Of a stretch of 64,000 nt of DNA, positions 1-8,097 are shown piece by piece (the stretch's first letter is position 1; each line of letters starts with the position of its first letter). The notes beneath the pieces are model-generated. The model was given only the letters and a program-made list of their open reading frames with translations, searched no databases and was not told the origin of the DNA. This stretch comes from Legionella qingyii (lineage in GTDB: Bacteria > Pseudomonadota > Gammaproteobacteria > Legionellales > Legionellaceae). A program made the position numbers and the translations under genes. The stretch spans positions 1 through 64,000 of the forward strand of contig NZ_QHJG01000026.1 of NCBI RefSeq assembly GCF_003184185.1, given 5' to 3'.

Positions 1-85
1 TCTTTCTACTCAATACTTAAGAAAAGTGATTGGTTTTTAAACTTTGATGAAATCGCCCTGTAAACAGGGGTGATTTACATTTCTC

Positions 86-117
86 TTAATTTTTCCTTAA
101 TTATTTCGAGGTATATT
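86..117 (+). promoter_or_regulatory. PmrA-type box with -10 element driving the effector-like gene at 151
   Basis: Two direct TTAAT repeats, each preceded by c, start at 86 and 97 (period 11). A -10-like TATATT starts at 112, 15 bp after the start of the second repeat. The established Legionella PmrA consensus is cTTAATatT-N2-cTTAATatT, which has this 11-bp period. The same geometry recurs in this window at 15997, 18513 and 42499, which makes chance unlikely. PmrA control is inferred. Confidence 0.7.
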
Positions 118-150
118 AGGCAACAATGACACGTGGAGAGGCCTTCAGGC

Positions 151-2217
151 ATGCTAAGCTATAAAGATATTATTGCCTTGGTAAGTAAAGCGGCTCAAGA
201 AACCAGAGATCTTGTTGTTTCTGCTTCAGATAAAACAGCTAATTTAGTTATAAAAGCATCTGAGAATACTCGTAAATTAATTCTACAACCCGCTGATAAA
301 ACAAGAATTCAACTTGAAGAAAAACTCCTTCAGAAGGACAAGTTTTTAAAGAATCAAAATAAAGCCAGTGCCTCTTCTATACTGTCTTCTGCATTAGTGC
401 AAAATACTCCGCTTCAATCCAATAGTTTTTCTCTTGAAACATTATTCTCTTTTGTAATCCATGAAATTAACAAAAGTGATAAAGATCGAAGGCAGCATTT
501 GAAAGCTATGTTTCTGAAAGCTATTTTGAGCAAAAATATAGCACTCTTTAAAGAGCTCATGATAGAGATCGCTCTTTATGATATTTCATATTTTGAACAC
601 CATACTAATCTTTTGGATTTGCATAATAAAGCCCCTCTCGCTATATTGAACTCCCCTGTTTTGGGGCTCGTTCAAAAAGAGCTCGCTAAAGAAGAAGTGA
701 AGCCATTAATTTCTCTATTATTAAATGTATTTCAATCAATACCCGAATCATCAAATGATAAATCAGGTATTTGCCTCAGCATGCGTGCAAAGAAAGAATT
801 ACTTCCAAGACTTCTGGAGCAGACTGAAGTCCAAGTCAGAATGTCTGTACTTTCACAACTTACAGATTTATCTTTTGATTCATTATTGCCTGGTTTTAGA
901 CCCTCTATTGGTGATAAAAATTATATACCGGTCTTAATCACTCACAAACAATATTTACAGGTTATAACTAAAGAAATAGATCAATCAATTTTCATTACCT
1001 TGACGATCGGCTACTTAAAATCAAATAATCTTGCTTCAAAACAATTTTTACAAAAGCTGTCTGCTAACTATTTATTTGTTGACTATGAAGCGTGTATTGA
1101 ATCAATTGGACAACATTTTCAACATCTAGCCTTACCCAAAGAGTTCCCTTTAGGATATGAGAAATTTATCCGCGCTATATGTCAAGAAGTTAGAATGTGT
1201 GATCCTCAAGGAAATGATACACGACGTTTTTTTGAAACACGCCTTGCGCAATACATTAATGGATTAACGCATTCGGAAGAAACCATATTTAGTAATAATC
1301 TAAATTGCCCTTTGAACAACTTATTTGATGACAATAAGTTAAGGTTCCAAACACTAAATGCTACGAACAAGATATTATATTTTTTCCTTGGTCCTGAAGG
1401 TATTGTAAACTCTCCCATAGAAATGGAAAGAAAAATTAGTATTTTTGCTAACGGATATAAGGATAAAGAAAAATACAATGCAGAAAAACTAGAACGGTTT
1501 ATGAAAGCGTGTCATGTTTATCATAGAAGAGATCGAATTCCAAGAGCAAAATCAACTGGAATATTAGAAAGAAAATTTGAGACCTCTGCTGATAAAGTTG
1601 GGGAAGATACCTGGAATTCTTCCGGTGGCGTAATGCGTTCAACTTCGGCTACGTTCTTTGATGCACAACGTGTTCCTATGCGTAATATGTTGGTTGACTC
1701 CAGTGAAGTTTCACCAAAGAAGGAAGTAGAACCGCCACAGTGGTTTTGGTCTAATAACCGCTCTCGTGCAGCCTATGTGGGCTCAGTCTCAGGACATACA
1801 TGCAATATTGTGTTTATGCTCAATTACTATATGCAAGCAAATCGAAAGGATCCAAATTTAAGTCAGGATATTAATCTATTTTTGGTGCAATTAGTGGCAG
1901 TATACACAAAGCGTGGATATCATAGCATGCTTGAAGTTATAGATGTTTTACATGACCCAGTGATCCAAGAGGTTTTTAAGGAAAATAATGTTACTCTGGA
2001 TTTAACCAAATATTTCAGATTTGATCCCGATGTCGGAGCATTTCTTGAGTATGCAATGAATGATACTTCGATTTATGCCCAGGTTTTAGCAAGCAAACAG
2101 CATTTAAAAAAAGAGTTAGTTACATTCTTTTCTCCTGTGGTGTCTGCAAATAAGAGCGATGTCCAGTTAGAAAGCCCGGAAGAGAGCAAAATATTAAGCA
2201 GTAAGTTACTTAGATGA
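151..2217 (+). CDS. Large hypothetical protein, candidate Dot/Icm effector
   Basis: A 688-residue protein of no family I recognise. I chose the ATG at 151 because GGAGAGG at 135-141 is a well-placed ribosome binding site. An in-frame GTG at 133 would add six residues. It has no signal peptide and no membrane segment. The N-terminus (about residues 1-60) is Lys/Glu/Ala-rich with repeated A-D-K-T-like units, probably helical. The C-terminal third carries VGSVSGHT followed about 40 residues later by GYHSMLEVIDVL. The product of the gene at 16063 has a matching SISGTT...GGHVFNEFLGVL, so the two seem to share a module. The C-terminus is hydrophilic with an E-rich stretch before the last few residues. 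The promoter has a PmrA box, so translocation into a host cell is a reasonable inference. Confidence 0.75.
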   Translation: MLSYKDIIALVSKAAQETRDLVVSASDKTANLVIKASENTRKLILQPADKTRIQLEEKLLQKDKFLKNQNKASASSILSSALVQNTPLQSNSFSLETLFSFVIHEINKSDKDRRQHLKAMFLKAILSKNIALFKELMIEIALYDISYFEHHTNLLDLHNKAPLAILNSPVLGLVQKELAKEEVKPLISLLLNVFQSIPESSNDKSGICLSMRAKKELLPRLLEQTEVQVRMSVLSQLTDLSFDSLLPGFRPSIGDKNYIPVLITHKQYLQVITKEIDQSIFITLTIGYLKSNNLASKQFLQKLSANYLFVDYEACIESIGQHFQHLALPKEFPLGYEKFIRAICQEVRMCDPQGNDTRRFFETRLAQYINGLTHSEETIFSNNLNCPLNNLFDDNKLRFQTLNATNKILYFFLGPEGIVNSPIEMERKISIFANGYKDKEKYNAEKLERFMKACHVYHRRDRIPRAKSTGILERKFETSADKVGEDTWNSSGGVMRSTSATFFDAQRVPMRNMLVDSSEVSPKKEVEPPQWFWSNNRSRAAYVGSVSGHTCNIVFMLNYYMQANRKDPNLSQDINLFLVQLVAVYTKRGYHSMLEVIDVLHDPVIQEVFKENNVTLDLTKYFRFDPDVGAFLEYAMNDTSIYAQVLASKQHLKKELVTFFSPVVSANKSDVQLESPEESKILSSKLLR

Positions 2218-2240
2218 TTTATATTGAAATAGGATAAAAA

Positions 2241-3095
2241 ATGGCATTAATATCTCAACGTGTAAGTAAAATTATTTTATTAAAACTATTTCTTCACATC
2301 GGTTTATTTATTTTTCCTTCGCTATCAGCTGCCAATGTCAGTTTACTTAATTTAAGGGAAAACAACATGCATGAAAAAATAATTGTTGCAGATGCACGTA
2401 GCAGTTATCTTAACTCAATTAAATTCTTTAAATATAACTATCCGAAAGATCATTGGGCTATAGATTACACTAAAGCGGGAACATCAATTGCGCACGTAAA
2501 GTTAAAAGGTAAATACAATTACTCAATTATTTTAAATCCTACTGACTGCAGAGGATACAGGTCCATAATAAGATATCTGAATGACAGTAACTCGGATATT
2601 CCTTCGGCGCTGAATCGTCCATATACAGTTGCTGAAGAAAGAGGATTAAATGAAGTGACTGCAATGATGGAACGAGTCTATGAAAAAATGGGACTTATCC
2701 CCCAATTTGCTCAGCTTGGTAACAATTCACACTCCTTTGACGAGAAAACACGCGAAACTATTATTGGAAATGAAGAGGAGCCAGGTATGCTCCATCTTCA
2801 TCTTTGGGGCAGAGGCGATCCTGAGCATGAATTTATTGCTGGTGTTCCTTTGCGAGGCCCAAAACCAGGTCTAATGTTTGATCTCATTGCCAAATCAAAG
2901 TCGGAACCCACAAATCAATTTGCGATTAAATGGGATCCTAAAGAACTGGAAATTGCTTTAACTGCATTTAAAAATATGTTGTCTCTTTACTTAGAATCAG
3001 ACGAGTTTAAAGAAGAGTTTAGTGATTCTTTAGAAGTTTCAATTGATATGACCAAAGCTACTTCAATTGAATACTTGCCTACAATTAGTCAATAA
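2241..3095 (+). CDS. Exported hypothetical protein with an HLHLWGRG motif
   Basis: A 284-residue protein. The first 31 residues form a basic start, a hydrophobic core (ILLKLFLHIGLFIFPSLSA) and a likely signal-peptidase site near SAA, so Sec export is predicted. It starts 23 bp after the stop of the preceding PmrA-box gene, with AGGA as ribosome binding site, so the two are probably cotranscribed. Around residue 185 there is MLHLHLWGRGDP. This resembles the His-x-His core of HIT-type nucleotide hydrolases with the third His replaced by Trp, but the rest does not look like a HIT domain and I do not assign that function. A second patch, NPTDCRGYRSIIRYL, looks conserved in character. Function unknown. 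Confidence 0.7.
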   Translation: MALISQRVSKIILLKLFLHIGLFIFPSLSAANVSLLNLRENNMHEKIIVADARSSYLNSIKFFKYNYPKDHWAIDYTKAGTSIAHVKLKGKYNYSIILNPTDCRGYRSIIRYLNDSNSDIPSALNRPYTVAEERGLNEVTAMMERVYEKMGLIPQFAQLGNNSHSFDEKTRETIIGNEEEPGMLHLHLWGRGDPEHEFIAGVPLRGPKPGLMFDLIAKSKSEPTNQFAIKWDPKELEIALTAFKNMLSLYLESDEFKEEFSDSLEVSIDMTKATSIEYLPTISQ

Positions 3096-3291
3096 ATACG
3101 TTCAAACATTGCTGAACTATCATGGATTGCAAGTATCGAAGACAATCACATGATTGCTTCAGCAGAAAATCTATTCCTTAGATCAAATCTCCAACATGGC
3201 TATCCATTTTTCGATATATGGTAGCCTATAGGCTAATATTTTCTCATTAAAAATAAAGATGAGGAGCCTCTTCAATGTCGATTAAAAAGTT

Positions 3292-3411
3292 ATGGAAGTG
3301 ATTCATTTTCCTAGGGATAATGAATTATTTTATTATGGGAGTTTGTTTATTTCATTAGTAGCTGTCTTATATATTCTCTATTCTACGTATCATCAACTCT
3401 CTAATATCTAA
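3292..3411 (+). CDS. Possible 39-aa small membrane protein
   Basis: The gap 3096-3488 holds one candidate. An ATG at 3292 opens 39 codons encoding an N-terminal polar stretch (MEVIHFPRDNELFYYG) and one hydrophobic segment (SLFISLVAVLYILYS). The only good ribosome binding site (GAGGAG at about 3261) serves an ATG at 3275 in another frame. That frame codes eight residues and stops at 3301, overlapping the start of this frame. The arrangement is either translational coupling or an old frameshift in a slightly longer small protein. Nothing else is evident in the gap. Confidence 0.28.
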   Translation: MEVIHFPRDNELFYYGSLFISLVAVLYILYSTYHQLSNI

Positions 3412-3488
3412 TAATGTGCATAGCTGCCAACTGTGAATTATCCAATTATCCAAAATCTAGCAAGCTACTATGTCCATTTTCATGCTTA

Positions 3489-4751
3489 TTAGCATGTAAG
3501 TGAACTTGAAATTTCAGCCTCAACTTTCATCATTGATTTTGATTTGTTAACAGAAAAACTTCCTAAGAAAGTTAAAGGTAAAAGACGGGGCTTATTAAGC
3601 GCCAAGTAAAGCTCGGACTCGGGATTTTGAACTATTTTTCCTAGGACTTCTTCTCTATTTTTAAGATTTAATACGGCATCAACTATACCCTGAAGTTTTG
3701 TACCACTGTTAATCCAATAAGGATTCGAACTCCTTTTTCCTTCTTGCAAGCGAGCCATAGCTTCCATGATTTTTAATCCCATATTTCCCTGCTTACTTAA
3801 GAAAAGTATTGCTTCATTATAGGAAATATCCTCAGGAGGAAGATTAGTTATTTGTGGGACAAAAATAAGCTCTTCTGTTTCTAACTGACTTGCGAATTGT
3901 TGTTTAAGCATTTCGTATAGATTATTTAAATTCCCATCAATGAAGGGGAAATGTGCTACCAATTCATTGAGTAGATAAGGTGATGTACTAAAATTAGGGA
4001 ATGGAGTTGTAGATGCAGAATGGAAGAGTGCATTTAGTTTATTTATTGTCTCAGTTGTAGCTGCTTCTTTCCCACCTTTATTTAATTGGTCAATAATCTG
4101 TTCAAAGGATGATAAAAATCCTACGTGGGTTAAAAATGCAGTAAGATTATTGTAAGCATCACAAGCAGATACTTGATGCTCACCCACCTTGATCATAATC
4201 GATGGAGATATATCAACAGACTCATCTGGATTACCACTCAAATAAGGCTCTAAGTTATTAACCATTTCAGTAATTAATGGCATTATTTTTGAAAGGTAAT
4301 AGTCCCGTTTTAACAAAGCGGATATGATATACTTATAAGATTTAATTTGCTCTGATAATGTTTCTAGAGTCACTGTATTGGAGTGCTCCTTAAACTCTTT
4401 TAAGAGTTGTTGTTTTTGTTCTTTACTTAAGTCTTTATCTTCAAAAAAGTTTAAAAATGTTGTTAAGTTAGCTTCAGTAGCTGTTGCAGGTAAAATGAAA
4501 TGAAAATGTTCATTCTGCTCTTTGTTTGATTTTTTTGCGAAAAGAAATGAGAGGCTTTTGTTATGAGTATAATGAGCAAAATCGTGCATCATTCCTTCGC
4601 CAATCGATAAAACTGAGTATCGACTTAATAGCTGTTCATATTTTTTTTGAAAATTTTCTAATTGAGCTTCAGGTACATAAATGCTAATAAAAGGACCGCT
4701 AATTTTAATTTTTTTAATAAGTGAATTTTCAGGAAATCGTTTTAAAAACAT
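3489..4751 (-). CDS. Hypothetical protein, effector-like
   Basis: A 420-residue soluble protein, predominantly helical, of no family I recognise. It has no signal peptide or membrane segment. The N-terminus has a short beta-rich patch (IKISGPFISIYVPEAQLENF), followed by HFHFILPATATE near residue 85, then a long helical region rich in Leu, Asn and Glu. The ribosome binding site before the ATG at 4751 is weak, so the start is uncertain. It stands alone on the minus strand with about 270 bp of non-coding DNA upstream and no PmrA-like repeat. The AT-rich composition and the lack of recognisable relatives fit a lineage-specific Legionella effector, but no motif proves it. Confidence 0.6.
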   Translation of the reverse strand: MFLKRFPENSLIKKIKISGPFISIYVPEAQLENFQKKYEQLLSRYSVLSIGEGMMHDFAHYTHNKSLSFLFAKKSNKEQNEHFHFILPATATEANLTTFLNFFEDKDLSKEQKQQLLKEFKEHSNTVTLETLSEQIKSYKYIISALLKRDYYLSKIMPLITEMVNNLEPYLSGNPDESVDISPSIMIKVGEHQVSACDAYNNLTAFLTHVGFLSSFEQIIDQLNKGGKEAATTETINKLNALFHSASTTPFPNFSTSPYLLNELVAHFPFIDGNLNNLYEMLKQQFASQLETEELIFVPQITNLPPEDISYNEAILFLSKQGNMGLKIMEAMARLQEGKRSSNPYWINSGTKLQGIVDAVLNLKNREEVLGKIVQNPESELYLALNKPRLLPLTFLGSFSVNKSKSMMKVEAEISSSLTC

Positions 4752-5022
4752 AATTTATGTCATCATGATAAGTTTTTGCCAAAATCTACCTCAATTTGAC
4801 CTTAACTGCAACACATTGGATTTTCTTGAAATCAATGACCATGCATATTATTTGGAACTGTTTATATCTGCTTAGTATGTACGGTGATAACTACCTGATT
4901 TTTAATAATGGGATATACCGGAAATTGTAATTATTAAAAAAGAATACAATCACAGCTTAGGTTAGCATAGCAGTGCTTTGAATTAATCCTAGTCCTTTCT
5001 AGTTAGGCCTGGTAAATTGTAT

Positions 5023-5427
5023 CTAGAACTCTAGGGCATTACCGTTTTCTTCATAAAGTTGTAAAGCACAATCTGGGCGATATTTTTTTTTATATTTTTC
5101 GTACTGGGTTGAAAAATCTATTCTTTGCATATTACTTTTAAAATATTCAATAGCATCTTCATCACCAAAGCTTACAGAAAGGTCAAGCCAGTCAAAACCA
5201 ACAATCCAATCACACTCTAGTTCGGGAAACTCTACCTCAATATCATCATCCATTTCTTGTTTTAATGTTGTAAGATCCGCAAAAGCGACAAGTGCCAATT
5301 CTAATTGAGCACTGCTATAACGTTGTTTACCGGAATCTGAAACAATTCGCTTGGCTATAATCAAAGTATTTCGCAAATATTCTTCAAAAGAAATTTGTTG
5401 CTTAAGAGTTTTAAAAAATCGTTTCAT
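5023..5427 (-). CDS. Small acidic hypothetical protein
   Basis: A 134-residue protein starting at the ATG at 5427. The N-terminal 30 residues are basic (MKRFFKTLKQQ); the rest is strongly acidic (EMDDDIEVEFPELECDW). Tyr and Lys are enriched near the end (YEKYKKKYRP). No signal peptide, membrane segment or known motif is visible. Upstream lies a MITE-like inverted repeat. Function unknown. Confidence 0.55.
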   Translation of the reverse strand: MKRFFKTLKQQISFEEYLRNTLIIAKRIVSDSGKQRYSSAQLELALVAFADLTTLKQEMDDDIEVEFPELECDWIVGFDWLDLSVSFGDEDAIEYFKSNMQRIDFSTQYEKYKKKYRPDCALQLYEENGNALEF

Positions 5428-5498
5428 TCTGTAATTGAAAAAAAAGAATCAATTATGTGTAAATTTTTGTCTCATGTAAATGTTTTTTTATAAAACTA

Positions 5499-5652
5499 GA
5501 GTCTGTTGATATTTCATTTAATTCCGCCTGCTTTATGCGCGTGCTCTATACAGAGACACACTAAAATGTAGCTATTGTTTAATGCTGCCTTTACTTGGAT
5601 TACGCGCATAAAGAGCAGGACGTAGGTTAATGAAGCAATTGTCAACAGAGCC
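5499..5652. repeat. MITE-like imperfect inverted repeat, about 155 bp
   Basis: The two ends are imperfect inverted copies. The left end reads GAGTCTGTTGATATTTCATT and the right end, reverse-complemented, reads GGCTCTGTTGACAATTGCTT. Inner arms share CCTGC(TC)TTTATGCGCGT. The centre is about 50 bp of unrelated sequence and there is no open frame. This is the structure of a miniature inverted-repeat element or a large extragenic palindrome. A short CTA-like duplication may flank it, but that is too short to be sure. Confidence 0.6.
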
Positions 5653-5719
5653 TAATTCATTTTCATCAAATCAAAATCGTAGGTTCCGCTGCGTTACAAC
5701 TATGCTTATATAAGCTTAA

Positions 5720-8026
5720 TTAACTATCCAATTGAACATAAATATCACGTGCATCAGATAGGCCATGATCATCTACTATTCTGACAACAAATTTTCCTGG
5801 TTTTGCGTTCCATAAGTACGACTCTCCTGCTTTAGTTTTTGCAATAAATGTCTCATTAATAAACCAATAGACATTAGCAATGCCTGCATCAGTTACGGCA
5901 GTAAGAGGAATGGTATTATTTTGCTGCGAATCAGCCCGAATAATATAGCTGATACCGTTTTGTGGCGAAGTAATGTGCGGATTAATACCAGAGTTTCCAG
6001 ATAAGTTACAATCAGACTCAAAAAATGGTGGAATATGTCTTTGTATTCCAGCTCGCTTAAAAATACTCAGTAAGTCTGAAGGCCAAAACTCAAAAATTTC
6101 AAAGCGCGTATGTTCATCAATGTGACAAGTACGCAAACCTGTCTTGCTATTAATAGCAACCTCTCGATAAATTGTATCTGTTTTTATTGGAGATTTTCCA
6201 GGAATAAACCAGCTCCACTCAGTATCTTTGCAATAACGAGTAGGAAGCATTCCTGAGGCCTTGCATACTTCTACTTTTTTCAGATTCATCTGTTCTGGAT
6301 GTTTTTCTAAAGCATGTATGGGCCCATGTTCATGTTTTAATGCATCAACTAATTCAAAAAACAAGGGAGCAGCGATATCTTTACCAATAAATGCTGGATT
6401 GGCTTTATTGTCAAAATTTCCCACCCAGACTGCTAATACATAAGGGCCGAATACTCCTACTGCCCACGCATCGCGATAACCTGATGAAGTTCCAGTTTTC
6501 CAGGAAATCGGCAAACGAGACCAAGCCCTGGAAACATCATCCAGACGTGGAGTATTTTTAAGCATATCTAATACTAGATAGCTTGCCTCTGGGCTAAGCA
6601 AACGCACCCCTTTGGGCTTCGCTTCATTTTTAAATGCGCGAATTGGATACCAAAGTCCATCATTAGCTAACATGGCATATAAACTGACAAGCTCTTTCAT
6701 CGTTAATTCCACACCACCTAAACTCAGTGATAGACCATAGTAGGATTCAGAACGTAATTGACTGATTTGAGCCTTTTCCAATAATTGATGTAATGTCGGA
6801 TTAGATAATTGATTGGCAAGATAAATTGCAGGAATATTACGACTCAAAACTAAAGCATCCTTAGCTTTAATAGGCCCCATAAAATCATAATCAAAGTTCT
6901 CTGGGTTATAACCATTAAAACTATGCGGAACATCTTTTAAAACTGTATCTGGGTGAATTAAGCCTTGATCCAAAGCCAACCCATAGATAAATGGCTTTAG
7001 TGTGGATCCAGGCGACCGTTTTGTTTCTGTACCATTAATTTGTCCGCTAATGCCAGGATTAAAAAAATCAGCCGAACCCAACATACCTTTAATGCCCATA
7101 TCTCGGGTGTCAACGAGTAAAACAGCTGCATTATTTACACCAATCCCCCTTTTTCTGGCGAGATAATGATGCGTAATACGTTCGATAATCATTTGGCTAC
7201 GATAATCCAAAGTGGTATCAATACTTTGCTGTTTAGTTGCTGGATCATACAAAATCTCATTTACAAAATGTGGTGCCCTAAAAGGGAGCATATGTGTATT
7301 TTGCATCACCAAAGGTAAGGCAAACATGCCCTTTTTATTATGATCTTCCGGATGTTTATTTAACCATCGTCCTAATAAATGCTCTCTAATTTTTTTTAAT
7401 TCCTTATTATTAGGTGTCCTTTTACCAGGATTTTGCGGAATAATGCTTAAAGTTAAGGATTGCGGCAAAGTAATTTGATTAACAGATGTTCCAAAATATA
7501 CCAAACTTGCTGCCCCTACTCCTTCAACATTTCCACCATAAGGTGCCAAATTTAAATAGGCTTCCAAAATTTCTTTTTTGCTGTAGTGCATTTCAATTTG
7601 TATGGCACGGATGATCTGCAATAATTTCCCTGATATTTTTTTTGAATTCATGCCATAACGCATCCGAGCAACTTGCATGGTAATTGTAGAAGCACCTATC
7701 CTACGCGATTGTGCGCCATACGTTTGCCATATGGCTTTTATTGTTGCCCAAGGATTAACGCCATAATGCCAATAGAAATATTGATCCTCTTGTAATAAGG
7801 TAGCTTCGATCAGCTGATTTGATATATGCGATAAAGGTGTAAACAATCGATATTTCTCATCTTGGCTTAATGTCAATCTCAATAACTTATGATTGTCATC
7901 ATAAACCGCTTTAGAAAAACTTACGTCGTCTAACAAAGTAGGTTTTGGCAGAAAAAATAATAGCAAATAGACGCTGACAAATATCGCAACAAATATTATG
8001 CTAAGTTTTTTAAATATTTTGTTCAT
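5720..8026 (-). CDS. pbpC: Penicillin-binding protein 1C, bifunctional peptidoglycan synthase
   Basis: A 768-residue inner-membrane protein that polymerises glycan strands and carries a transpeptidase domain. There is one N-terminal anchor (residues 7-27). The GT51 transglycosylase domain has EDQYFYWHYG at residue 80, RIGASTITMQ at 109 and the YLNLAPYGGNVEG block at 157. The transpeptidase domain has S341-T-L-K, S395-R-N and K510-T-G, so all three active-site motifs are intact. The last 95 residues match the C-terminal extension specific to PBP1C. It is divergent from the alpha-2-macroglobulin gene with 71 bp between starts. The pair is conserved in many bacteria, where the macroglobulin is thought to guard the periplasm while PBP1C repairs the wall. 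Confidence 0.95.
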   Translation of the reverse strand: MNKIFKKLSIIFVAIFVSVYLLLFFLPKPTLLDDVSFSKAVYDDNHKLLRLTLSQDEKYRLFTPLSHISNQLIEATLLQEDQYFYWHYGVNPWATIKAIWQTYGAQSRRIGASTITMQVARMRYGMNSKKISGKLLQIIRAIQIEMHYSKKEILEAYLNLAPYGGNVEGVGAASLVYFGTSVNQITLPQSLTLSIIPQNPGKRTPNNKELKKIREHLLGRWLNKHPEDHNKKGMFALPLVMQNTHMLPFRAPHFVNEILYDPATKQQSIDTTLDYRSQMIIERITHHYLARKRGIGVNNAAVLLVDTRDMGIKGMLGSADFFNPGISGQINGTETKRSPGSTLKPFIYGLALDQGLIHPDTVLKDVPHSFNGYNPENFDYDFMGPIKAKDALVLSRNIPAIYLANQLSNPTLHQLLEKAQISQLRSESYYGLSLSLGGVELTMKELVSLYAMLANDGLWYPIRAFKNEAKPKGVRLLSPEASYLVLDMLKNTPRLDDVSRAWSRLPISWKTGTSSGYRDAWAVGVFGPYVLAVWVGNFDNKANPAFIGKDIAAPLFFELVDALKHEHGPIHALEKHPEQMNLKKVEVCKASGMLPTRYCKDTEWSWFIPGKSPIKTDTIYREVAINSKTGLRTCHIDEHTRFEIFEFWPSDLLSIFKRAGIQRHIPPFFESDCNLSGNSGINPHITSPQNGISYIIRADSQQNNTIPLTAVTDAGIANVYWFINETFIAKTKAGESYLWNAKPGKFVVRIVDDHGLSDARDIYVQLDS

Positions 8027-8097
8027 AGTCGCTATTATGCCCTAAATAGAATAAAATATGTGCAAAATTTTTTGGCACAATTCACCACTTGGAATAA

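Noticed and set aside
56..69. Small hairpin CCCTG-TAAA-CAGGG as terminator of an upstream gene
   Set aside because: Stem of five pairs and no T tract; the upstream gene is outside the window.
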